Origin: a virus | Direction: 5' to 3' (one strand) | Length of the DNA: 35,267 bases | IMG/VR virus record: IMGVR_UViG_3300025151_000136 | Location: 1 to 35,267 of that record | Shown here: one piece after another, positions 7,836-14,483 of the stretch | How positions within the stretch are numbered: the stretch's first letter is position 1 | How the letters are laid out: every line of letters starts with the position of its first letter | Position numbers and translations under genes: made by a program | The notes under the pieces: model-generated | What the model saw: only the letters and a program-made list of their open reading frames with translations | Told to the model about the DNA's origin: nothing | The model's database searches: none

Positions 7836-7984
7836 GTAAGTTAGCACAGTTAGTAGGAGAGATAGAAGCAACACTTACACAAGAGAAGAAGACATACGAT
7901 GATGGTATGGAAACTGATGATGTCGTAAAGGGTTGGATTGAAGCACTTGAGTATGTGCTAAGACAGATAGAGGGATTGTATTGA
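7832..7984 (+). CDS. Hypothetical 50-aa protein
   Basis: A short ORF fills the gap exactly: ATG overlaps the stop before it (ATGA) and its TGA overlaps the TTG of the next gene. The product is an acidic amphipathic helix (LAQLVGEIEATLTQEKK ... VKGWIEALEYVLRQIEG). AAGGAG precedes it at 7817-7822. Confidence 0.55.
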   Translation: MSKLAQLVGEIEATLTQEKKTYDDGMETDDVVKGWIEALEYVLRQIEGLY

Positions 7985-8259
7985 AATATATCTGCTTTAC
8001 AATATTAGATAAAACTCTTTGTGGTAAAGAGAATGAATCTGTTCCTGAACATTTAGCAGACAGTAGAAGATTCTGCAATGATTGTGTTCAAGTTATGTGG
8101 AGAGAACAATATAGAAGAAGTGTATCTCTCCCTTTGCAAAAAGGAATTGACATTAAGAAAGTAGAAAAAGAAATGAAAGAAGTAGAGGTAACAGTTGAAG
8201 AACCTCGATTAGTCACACCAAGACGAATCAAAAGTCTTCGACATTATTTGAAGGTGTAA
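7981..8259 (+). CDS. Small zinc-binding protein (92 aa), TTG start
   Basis: The N-terminal half carries C5, C14, H24 and CNDC near 32-35, a spacing common in small phage zinc proteins. The second half is a Lys/Glu helix and a basic tail (PRRIKSLRHYLKV) that could touch nucleic acid. The TTG start is inferred from the TTGA overlap; no upstream ATG is in frame. Confidence 0.55.
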   Translation: MKYICFTILDKTLCGKENESVPEHLADSRRFCNDCVQVMWREQYRRSVSLPLQKGIDIKKVEKEMKEVEVTVEEPRLVTPRRIKSLRHYLKV

Positions 8260-8261
8260 AA

Positions 8262-8501
8262 ATGAGTGACGAAGAGAATATAGAAGATATAGATGAAGAG
8301 ATGATTGATGAAGTTATGAATGTAATTTCAACAGATGGTTATTATCAACAAGCAGAGATAGTCAAAGTAACATGTCCTGTTTGTGGTGAAGAGTTCTTAG
8401 GAACAAAAAGACATGCAGGAGCGTTCATTGCAGGTCATCGTGAATATCATGAGTTTATCAACAGTCAAGATATGATTATAGATAATATGGGTGGTATCTG
8501 A
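8262..8501 (+). CDS. Single zinc-finger protein ending in Gly-Gly-Ile (79 aa)
   Basis: An acidic helical N-terminus (1-37) is followed by a C2H2-like finger, CPVCGEEF then HREYH (about residues 41-65). The last residues are NMGGI, giving a Gly-Gly one residue from the C-terminus, like the GGC of the beta-grasp protein at 2013. The fold is a zinc finger, not beta-grasp, so this is probably chance. Confidence 0.55.
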   Translation: MSDEENIEDIDEEMIDEVMNVISTDGYYQQAEIVKVTCPVCGEEFLGTKRHAGAFIAGHREYHEFINSQDMIIDNMGGI

Positions 8502-8648
8502 ATGGGAAAGATGGGAAGAAAGTTTCAAGAAATGAGAGATTCTTATGAACAAGCATTACTTGATGGAACAATAAATGAAAGTCTAACGTTTTCTGATTGG
8601 ATTCAATTAGAGAAAGCGTCAGCAAAAATAAAAAAAGAGGAGGAATAA
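8502..8648 (+). CDS. Hypothetical 48-aa protein
   Basis: ATG 8502 directly follows the previous stop. The product is a basic/acidic helix (GRKFQEMRDSYEQALLDG), no family recognised. Its end contains the AGGAGG that serves the following JAMM gene. Confidence 0.5.
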   Translation: MGKMGRKFQEMRDSYEQALLDGTINESLTFSDWIQLEKASAKIKKEEE

Positions 8649-8650
8649 AA

Positions 8651-9157
8651 GTGAAAGAAGAAGAAATAAAGAATGAAGAAGCAATGAAGGAGTTTGATTG
8701 GAAACAACACATCAGAGATGTGCATAATGATATGGCTGAAGATATACAATATCTTTACCCAAACAATTCAACAGAAGCCTTCCTAACTGCAATATGGAAA
8801 ATGTCAATAGACGTATTAGAAGGAATGGAAATACAGGTTATTGTAGATAACAAAGATGATTTGTACATTAGTAGTGGTACACCTGCCTTTGTATCCTTTG
8901 AAGGACATGAAGATGAATTAGTAAATGGTAAACCTATGCAAATACCTATCAAGTCTTGGATACACACACATCCTTTCGGTCATGCTTACTTTAGCAGTAC
9001 AGATTGGAAAACAATTAACACATGGAAACCTATACTAAAGTCTGCTATTGTACTTGGTGACAGTCAGTATTTAGCATATGACCCTGAAACCATACTAGCA
9101 AAGAAAGTTTTCTATGGTCTACTGGCAGAAGATAAATCTAAGGGGGAAGAGGAATGA
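8651..9157 (+). CDS. JAMM/MPN-domain metalloprotease (Rpn11/HvJAMM/Mec+-like)
   Basis: A zinc metallopeptidase that in known members removes ubiquitin-like proteins from targets or trims C-terminal tails after Gly-Gly. The full signature H-x-H-x7-S-x2-D is present: H105, H107, S115, D118 in IHTHPFGHAYFSSTD. The catalytic Glu expected about 45 residues upstream is probably E60 (LEGMEIQVIV). The order helix, strand, loop, HTHP, helix and VLGDSQYLAYD strand fits a compact MPN core. GTG 8651 is chosen because AGGAGG sits 7 bases upstream; a more distant TTG at 8597 lies inside the previous gene. The probable substrate or precursor is the GGC protein at 2013. The C-terminus is a short acidic tail. 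Confidence 0.82.
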   Translation: MKEEEIKNEEAMKEFDWKQHIRDVHNDMAEDIQYLYPNNSTEAFLTAIWKMSIDVLEGMEIQVIVDNKDDLYISSGTPAFVSFEGHEDELVNGKPMQIPIKSWIHTHPFGHAYFSSTDWKTINTWKPILKSAIVLGDSQYLAYDPETILAKKVFYGLLAEDKSKGEEE

Positions 9158-9384
9158 GATTGATTAGTTTAGTAACTAATTCAGGTGTCACTACTCTAAA
9201 GGTAGATGATATTAGTGGGTATTGTATTAATGAAGAAGCACAAGGTATGTTGAAGAAAAACACATACGTTACTGATATTCATATGATTAGTGGTACTATA
9301 TTCACTAGTAAGATGACTGAGGCACAACTTCATGCGTTTGAAGATGTGATGCACGAAAGAAGGAAGGCGAAAGAAGATGAGTGA
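9154..9384 (+). CDS. Hypothetical protein, 76 aa
   Basis: A small mixed alpha/beta protein: strands MRLISLVTNSG and VTTLKVDDIS, then YVTDIHMISGTIF and a C-terminal charged helix. The pattern suggests a small beta-rich regulatory fold, but I do not recognise it. It overlaps the JAMM gene by ATGA. Confidence 0.55.
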   Translation: MRLISLVTNSGVTTLKVDDISGYCINEEAQGMLKKNTYVTDIHMISGTIFTSKMTEAQLHAFEDVMHERRKAKEDE

Positions 9385-9733
9385 AGTAGAAGAGATAGTA
9401 ATAGGAAAGTTAAGGCAACGAGCCGAAGTAGGTAAAAGAAAGTATAATACTACTATGGAAAGAAAAGACTTGACTCGTAAAGCATGGTTAATACATGCTC
9501 AAGAGGAATGTCTAGACCTAGCAGTTTATCTACAAAAATGTATAATATTGGAGGAAGAAGAAGCCCCCGTTGATTTCTATTGGTCTAAGTTTGAAAGATA
9601 CAAGGAGATTATAGGTGAGTTTGATGAGTTCATGTGTAATAATGAAGTAGATGAAACCGTACACAGTACATGGAATAAACTGTTTATTAAATATCCAGTA
9701 GTACGCCGAATGCCAAAAAAGGAGGAAGAATAA
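9377..9733 (+). CDS. MazG-like all-alpha NTP pyrophosphohydrolase family protein (118 aa)
   Basis: The N-terminal sequence RQRAEVGKRKYNTTMERKDL followed by AQEECLDLAVYLQK matches small phage nucleotide pyrophosphohydrolases of the all-alpha MazG/dUTPase superfamily. The E-E-x-x-D segment (EECLD, about 42-46) would bind Mg and pyrophosphate. Such enzymes hydrolyse NTPs or dNTPs to monophosphates, which may remove modified or competing nucleotides. The C-terminal part (70-118) is helical and extends beyond the core. It lacks a visible second ExxD on the next helix, so activity is uncertain. Confidence 0.6.
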   Translation: MSEVEEIVIGKLRQRAEVGKRKYNTTMERKDLTRKAWLIHAQEECLDLAVYLQKCIILEEEEAPVDFYWSKFERYKEIIGEFDEFMCNNEVDETVHSTWNKLFIKYPVVRRMPKKEEE

Positions 9734-10078
9734 ATGAATAAAAATAAGAAGATGATAGAAGAAGCAAATGACCTTGCAAAAGGTGTTAAGATGTTAGTGA
9801 AAGAAAATAAGGAGTTAACAGACCTTGTTTGTTACATGAGGAAGATGTTAGATGATTGTGTAATTAGTAAGAATGGGATTACTGAATCAATTGATTGGAG
9901 TTCTAAGAAACTAGAGAAAGCATTTAACATTATGATGGAAGTTGAGCATGAAAAGGATATGATAAAGGAAGCAAAGCGTCAAGAAAAGACTGATAACCTA
10001 CATGTTGAAGGGATAATTGCATTCAATGACAGTCCCGCACCTACCATTGATGACTTTTATGGAGATGAAGAAATATGA
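9734..10078 (+). CDS. Coiled-coil protein, 114 aa
   Basis: Residues 1-85 form charged amphipathic helices (IEEANDLAKGVKMLVKENKE); the last 30 residues are acidic and Pro-containing (FNDSPAPTIDDFYGDEEI), like a flexible interaction tail. GGAGGAAGAATAA precedes the start. No family recognised. Confidence 0.55.
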   Translation: MNKNKKMIEEANDLAKGVKMLVKENKELTDLVCYMRKMLDDCVISKNGITESIDWSSKKLEKAFNIMMEVEHEKDMIKEAKRQEKTDNLHVEGIIAFNDSPAPTIDDFYGDEEI

Positions 10079-10566
10079 GTGATAAGACATTAACTATGGA
10101 AAATAGCAGACAAACAACACTAGCAGAATATGGTTTTGTATTCCTGATTCTAACAACTTTGTTAGCAGGTTGTACAATCCCAACTCCTGATGAAGTGTTC
10201 GATGAAGAAACACAAGCACCAAAAGAATGGAGTACAGTTAATGGTACTTTCACATTCTTGATAGATGATGCAAATAACTCTACGCAAGAAACTGTATGGT
10301 TAGATGTTAATACTACTTATGGATTAATTGAATTAGATTATTTCCATTATAATGTAACACATCTTAGTTTTGACATTGTAAACAATTCTGTTAGGTTCAA
10401 TAACTATTCCTTCAATATAGATGGTCATTTAGAACAAGATGGTTTAATTTGGAATAGTGGTTATGCACCTCAGTTTGGTAATGCAACACTTATGTTTGCT
10501 ACATTCCCCTTTGATGTAACAGTCGAATACGAAGTTAAATATCGTGTATGGAATGGTAGAGAATGA
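10075..10566 (+). CDS. Predicted lipoprotein with eight N-glycosylation sequons (163 aa)
   Basis: A hydrophobic stretch FVFLILTTLLAGC (21-33) ends in a lipobox (LAGC, C33), predicting export and lipid anchoring outside the cell membrane. The mature part is beta-rich and carries eight N-x-S/T sites (N56, N67, N68, N79, N93, N103, N110, N136), unusually dense for 130 residues. Archaea N-glycosylate such sites. A surface lipoprotein made early in infection could alter the cell surface, for example by excluding other viruses; that role is inference. ATG 10096 is an alternative start that shortens the N-terminal region before the hydrophobic core. Confidence 0.65.
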   Translation: MSDKTLTMENSRQTTLAEYGFVFLILTTLLAGCTIPTPDEVFDEETQAPKEWSTVNGTFTFLIDDANNSTQETVWLDVNTTYGLIELDYFHYNVTHLSFDIVNNSVRFNNYSFNIDGHLEQDGLIWNSGYAPQFGNATLMFATFPFDVTVEYEVKYRVWNGRE

Positions 10567-10964
10567 AGAAAGAAGCAATAACTGTTCAATTTCCTGCTCC
10601 GCTTCCTGCGGATATAACTTGTCCTATTTGTGAAGGCAATAAGTGCAAGGTTTGTGAAATGAGTGGTAAAATAAAACTAGTAGTTGATGCTAAAGTCCCG
10701 ATACAAAAAGCATTGATAGTAAAGTATGTCGCTAACAATATTAACTCAATAAGTTCAGATTTATCTAAGAACTATGGTTTAGTTCCTGAGATAGAAACAA
10801 TGGAAGTTTTCGAACATCCTGAGAAGAGAACTTATGAGATAATTAAGATTAGTAGTCTAGGGGGCGTGGTCTATATCGCCACAAGAGTTGATGATGTTGA
10901 AGCAATAAGAACGTTCACATCTCTAAAAGATTTGAATAGATTTAAGGAAGGTTGGTACGAATGA
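10563..10964 (+). CDS. Zinc-knuckle protein, DnaJ-like cysteine motif (133 aa)
   Basis: Residues 20-36 read CPICEGNKCKVCEMSGK, a CxxCxGxxCxxCxxxG arrangement resembling one half of the DnaJ cysteine-rich domain. The remaining 95 residues are mixed alpha/beta with no motif I know. ATGA overlap with the lipoprotein gene. The function is unknown; a zinc-dependent nucleic-acid or protein contact is possible. Confidence 0.55.
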   Translation: MKKEAITVQFPAPLPADITCPICEGNKCKVCEMSGKIKLVVDAKVPIQKALIVKYVANNINSISSDLSKNYGLVPEIETMEVFEHPEKRTYEIIKISSLGGVVYIATRVDDVEAIRTFTSLKDLNRFKEGWYE

Positions 10965-11191
10965 GTAAAGAATTAGAAACGGTATTAAGAATACCAAGAA
11001 ATGCAACAATGGAAATGATAGTGAAGAAAGGGCAATATTACAAAATAGATGTAGTAGATGTTAGATGGTATAGCAATGGTAAACCATCTAGAAAGGGAAT
11101 CCGAATGAATATGGATGAACTTGATATTCTACTGAAAGGATTGTCTAAGATTAATGCAAATTATAAGGTGAACTCTGATGAGTCTAATTAG
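10961..11191 (+). CDS. PC4-like single-stranded DNA-binding/transcription cofactor (76 aa)
   Basis: The core QYYKIDVVDVRWYSNGKP followed by SRKGIRMNMDELDILLKGL matches the PC4/YdbC fold: strand, VDIR-type strand with aromatic residues, G-K-P-(S/T)-x-K-G-I, then an L-rich helix used for dimerisation. PC4 proteins bind ssDNA and assist transcription or replication. ATG 10961 is chosen over 10952 because it forms an ATGA overlap with the previous stop. Presence with a viral TFB suggests a viral transcription or ssDNA-handling kit. Confidence 0.65.
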   Translation: MSKELETVLRIPRNATMEMIVKKGQYYKIDVVDVRWYSNGKPSRKGIRMNMDELDILLKGLSKINANYKVNSDESN

Positions 11192-12728
11192 ATTTGCAAG
11201 AATGTGTGAAGCAATAGAAGCCCAAGATAGAACAACAGAAAAGATTAGAGTATTAGATGAATCTCTTAGTTCATTTTCTAATCCTACTGTTGTTTTAGAT
11301 ATATTATCTCTTAACTTAGAACCTAATAATATTGGTAATAAGAGAGCGATAACATGGGTTGCTAATTCATTAGAGATGTTTGAGGATGAAGTCAAAACTC
11401 AAATAGATATGTGGAATGATTTAGGTGAAGGCATATTTATGTTTCTTGATGGTGAATGGAATAGTGATTCTAATTACACTATTAGAAATCTATATTCCTT
11501 TCTAACATTAGATTGTTCATCAATCAATAGTGATTCATATAGCATTATCAAAGAGGCAATGAATGAAATGTCTGCTTTAGAAGTTAAATGGTTTCTTCGC
11601 TATTGGTTAAGACATCCAAGAAACGGAATAGGTGAAAAAGCATTAACTCAACTATTGAAGCGTAGGTTTTCATCAGAATATAGAGATAGTTACATTAAGG
11701 TACATTCTCCTGCTGAAATATTTAGGTATTTATCTAATGGTGAAACACCACCAGTACATTCAGGTGTAGGTAAGTTCGTACAATGTTCTCTTGCAAAAAA
11801 GTTTCAACAACCATATAAGTTGCCTGTTGAGTTTCTAATTGATTACAAGTATGATGGTAATAGATATCAGATTCATAGAGATAGGGACAGTGTTATTATT
11901 TTCAATAGAAAGGGTAAGGTTGTAACTAGGCAATATCCTGATATCGTAGAATTAGTTAAAACATTTAATGCTACTACTTTTATTTTAGATACAGAGATTT
12001 ACCCTGTTATATCTAGGGGAAAGACAGAACCTTCTGAACATAAGAACCTAGCAACTAGAGTTCATTCTAAAGATATTGAGAGTGCGGTTGAGAAGTGTCC
12101 TGTTCATCTTGTGATTTTTGACATCTTATATTATATGGGTCATAGTCTAATAGAACAAAAGTACAAAGAACGTTTAATTCATATGCCTGATTTTCCCTCT
12201 GTAAACAGAGCAATATCTTTTACAGATAGGGATATAGAAAGAGCATACAATATGGCTATCAATGATGGCTTTGAAGGTATTATGATTAAAGACTTAAACT
12301 CTACTTATCAAGCGGGAAGAAGAACTAGTGCTATGGTAAAACATAAACCACCTAGAATTGATTTAGATGTTGTAATTACTAGTGCCAAATACGGTGAAGG
12401 TAAAAGAGGTAATGTATTCGGTACATTTGGTGTATCAGTTAAGGATGACTCTACATCTACTGGATTTACCCCAATAGGTTCTGTTGGTAGTGGTTTATCT
12501 GAAGGTGATTTAGTTTATCTAACAACTGAACTCAAGAAAATAGTAGAGAAGTTTTCTAGTGATGTGTTCCATGTGCTACCTAGAATTGTTCTAGAGGTTA
12601 CTTGTGATTTAATATCTAGAGATGCTGATGGTAACTATGGTCTTAGATTTCCAAGAGTTATTAGAATTAGAAATGACAAGTTCGCTAAAGAATGTAATTC
12701 TATTTTAGATGTGCAAATGATGGCTTAG
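11178..12728 (+). CDS. lig: ATP-dependent DNA ligase
   Basis: Seals nicks in duplex DNA through a ligase-AMP intermediate. Motif I KYDGNR has the adenylated lysine K224. LDTEIYP (270-276) is motif III, FDILYYMG motif IIIa, EGIMIK (366-371) motif IV and MVKHKP (386-391) motif V. Residues 1-205 are the helical DNA-binding domain and 395-516 the OB domain (GEGKRGNVFGTFGV). The length of 516 aa is typical of archaeal/eukaryotic LigD1/Cdc9-type enzymes trimmed at the N-terminus. No C-terminal PIP box is visible. It overlaps the PC4-like gene by 14 bases. Confidence 0.9.
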   Translation: MSLIRFARMCEAIEAQDRTTEKIRVLDESLSSFSNPTVVLDILSLNLEPNNIGNKRAITWVANSLEMFEDEVKTQIDMWNDLGEGIFMFLDGEWNSDSNYTIRNLYSFLTLDCSSINSDSYSIIKEAMNEMSALEVKWFLRYWLRHPRNGIGEKALTQLLKRRFSSEYRDSYIKVHSPAEIFRYLSNGETPPVHSGVGKFVQCSLAKKFQQPYKLPVEFLIDYKYDGNRYQIHRDRDSVIIFNRKGKVVTRQYPDIVELVKTFNATTFILDTEIYPVISRGKTEPSEHKNLATRVHSKDIESAVEKCPVHLVIFDILYYMGHSLIEQKYKERLIHMPDFPSVNRAISFTDRDIERAYNMAINDGFEGIMIKDLNSTYQAGRRTSAMVKHKPPRIDLDVVITSAKYGEGKRGNVFGTFGVSVKDDSTSTGFTPIGSVGSGLSEGDLVYLTTELKKIVEKFSSDVFHVLPRIVLEVTCDLISRDADGNYGLRFPRVIRIRNDKFAKECNSILDVQMMA

Positions 12729-12765
12729 GGTAAATACTTATGTACCTACTTGTATAGGGTCAATA

Positions 12766-13221
12766 GTGTGGAATACGGCCTCAGTAGTCGGTTTGAATAA
12801 GGATGTTATTTCAGGGGTATGTGCTATTTTAGCAAAACCTGTTGTAGTTATTAATAGAGATAGCAACCATGATTTAGGATACAAGGTTAAATTATCAATA
12901 GTGCTTAGAGGTGATATGCATTTGTTGACTAAAGTTCAGCGTGTATTTATGCAGAATGGTATTTATTGTACTATCAAAGACGTTGAATCCAAAGTCAGAC
13001 CAAGACCTATTCTGAGGATAGGAAGGTTGGAACATATTAGAAACTTCCAATCTACCTATCTTCAAAATGCTCTAGATGATGATAATGCTCTTTACATTGG
13101 CGACGAAAACAGTAAAGAATCTTGGATTAGATTCCTAACAATACTTGCTATTGTTGAGGGTAAAAAACATCTTACTGCTGATGGACTTGACGAAATAATG
13201 AAATTAAAAGGGGTATTATAA
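12766..13221 (+). CDS. Degenerate LAGLIDADG-like protein (151 aa)
   Basis: The layout (helix DVISGVCAILA, strands KPVVVINR and GYKVKLSIVLRG, helix MHLLTKVQRVFMQNG, strand IYCTIKD, then RPRPILRIGRLEHIRNF) resembles the LAGLIDADG domains of archaeal homing endonucleases and regulators. The acidic catalytic residue of the first helix is absent (SGVCAI in place of AGLID), so nuclease activity is unlikely and DNA binding alone is possible. The start is uncertain: the frame is open from 12721 and GTG 12766 has no good ribosome-binding site. The 37-base gap after ligase contains a five-codon ATG ORF at 12740. Confidence 0.4.
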   Translation: MWNTASVVGLNKDVISGVCAILAKPVVVINRDSNHDLGYKVKLSIVLRGDMHLLTKVQRVFMQNGIYCTIKDVESKVRPRPILRIGRLEHIRNFQSTYLQNALDDDNALYIGDENSKESWIRFLTILAIVEGKKHLTADGLDEIMKLKGVL

Positions 13222-13562
13222 TGCTCTGCCCTAGATGCAATAATACTGAAATAAAGGAGGGCAGAAGCCTATGTTCTCTTTGTGCCATTGAAATGGTTAA
13301 ACTATCTATAACAAAAGAAACTTCTACAAGTATGTCTGATTATGAAATAGTCAAACACCATACTATTAGAATGTTGATGGATGGTTGTAGAGAGTGCGGT
13401 AACAAAGACTTCGGTTTTGATGTCGGAGTTAAAGAAGAAAATGAATTAAAATGGTATGTAGCACACATACACTGTGGAAATTGCCACATTAATTATAAAG
13501 AAATAATGGAAGTGAGAATGAATGAGTTTAATAAAAACTGCGAACCAACACATGAAAAATAA
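13221..13562 (+). CDS. Two-site zinc-ribbon protein (113 aa)
   Basis: Two cysteine clusters are present: CPRC (3-6) with CSLC (18-21), and CREC (56-59) with CGNC (88-91), each CxxC-x(n)-CxxC. The second site is flanked by beta strands (FGFDVGV, WYVAHIHC) as in zinc ribbons of transcription factors and RNA-polymerase subunits. The role is unknown; a nucleic-acid partner is likely. ATG overlaps the preceding TAA. Confidence 0.55.
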   Translation: MLCPRCNNTEIKEGRSLCSLCAIEMVKLSITKETSTSMSDYEIVKHHTIRMLMDGCRECGNKDFGFDVGVKEENELKWYVAHIHCGNCHINYKEIMEVRMNEFNKNCEPTHEK

Positions 13563-14373
13563 ACCAATGATAGTAGTCGGTAATACAAAACTAGACAAGA
13601 TGGAAAAGGCGTTGTCCTTTGTATCAGATAATCCAATTGTAATGTATGCAAATGAATATGATATTATTGATAATTATAGTATCCCATCAGAAAGGGGTAT
13701 TATTATTGATGAAGCCCACTACAAACCTAACGTTGATTTAATTAAGAAAACTATGTTAGAATATAGAGGACAAGTAGTATTACTTTCTGATAATCAGAAG
13801 TCTGTACCAAAGGCATTGTTTTCATTGTGTAACTTAAAAAGAGCAGGAAAGAAGATAGAACTAGGAATTAAATCTCCTAGAGCAGATGAATCTAAAGAAT
13901 ATGATATAGATATGTATCCAATGATTCGTGAGTATCTAAAAAACCCTGATAGAGACGAAGTAGCATCTATGCTGAAACTGTCTCAACCTAGCGATACTCA
14001 TTTCTTATCTTGGCTAGTTCCTAATCTACATCCTAACAGACTATCATTTGTTGATTTCTCTGTTAAAAGAAGGTGGCCTAATTCATACTTCTATGAATTA
14101 TTAGCATACGCACATGATGGTAGATTGAATCGTAAAATGCAAATGCCTAAGCGTGGTAGTTATTCTAAATTACCTAGTATATCTAAACGATTAGGACTTA
14201 AACCTCATGAATCATATCTACTACATGACTTACTTAAAGATGTAAAGTTTGCAGAATATGCTAAAACTAAACTTAACAATGGTGAATGTAGATTACTAGG
14301 TTTAGGAGAAAAGAAAAGAAAAAAGAAAACAGATTTAATAATCCCACAACAAGGATTAGGAGAGTGGTTTTAA
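13522..14373 (+). CDS. PIP-box protein with Walker B-like motif; candidate RFC large-subunit analogue (283 aa)
   Basis: The last eight residues QQGLGEWF (276-283) fit a PCNA-interacting (PIP) box, preceded by a basic patch (EKKRKKKTD). Near residues 60-68 is GIIIDEAHY, a Walker B-like strand, and VVLLSDNQKS could be sensor 1. The expected Walker A is degenerate: MIVVGNTKLDKMEKAL lacks GKT. Archaeal RFC large subunits have the same order (ATPase domain, helical domain, basic tail, C-terminal PIP box), and the RFC small subunit gene is less than 1 kb downstream. T4 gp62 is a precedent for a non-ATPase loader subunit. I infer a clamp-loader role; a generic PCNA-binding protein is the alternative. 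Confidence 0.5.
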   Translation: MSLIKTANQHMKNKPMIVVGNTKLDKMEKALSFVSDNPIVMYANEYDIIDNYSIPSERGIIIDEAHYKPNVDLIKKTMLEYRGQVVLLSDNQKSVPKALFSLCNLKRAGKKIELGIKSPRADESKEYDIDMYPMIREYLKNPDRDEVASMLKLSQPSDTHFLSWLVPNLHPNRLSFVDFSVKRRWPNSYFYELLAYAHDGRLNRKMQMPKRGSYSKLPSISKRLGLKPHESYLLHDLLKDVKFAEYAKTKLNNGECRLLGLGEKKRKKKTDLIIPQQGLGEWF

Positions 14374-14483
14374 TGGATAAAGTATGTTTATCCTGTTTAT
14401 ACGTTTTACCTCACGTTAGAACAAAAAGAGGTAACTTAGTCTGCAAAAGATGTGGACATCCTACAAAGGAGGAAAAAATATGA
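14373..14483 (+). CDS. 36-aa zinc-ribbon microprotein
   Basis: ATG 14373 overlaps the previous stop and the TGA overlaps the next start (ATGA). The peptide has CLSC (5-8) and CKRC (24-27), a complete CxxC-x15-CxxC zinc ribbon in a minimal protein. AGGATTAGGAGAG upstream gives a good ribosome-binding site. Confidence 0.6.
   Translation: MDKVCLSCLYVLPHVRTKRGNLVCKRCGHPTKEEKI

Noticed and set aside
8262-8501. Second Gly-Gly modifier (ends GGI)
   Set aside because: The protein is an acidic helix plus a C2H2-like finger, with no beta-grasp pattern, so the GG end is probably chance.
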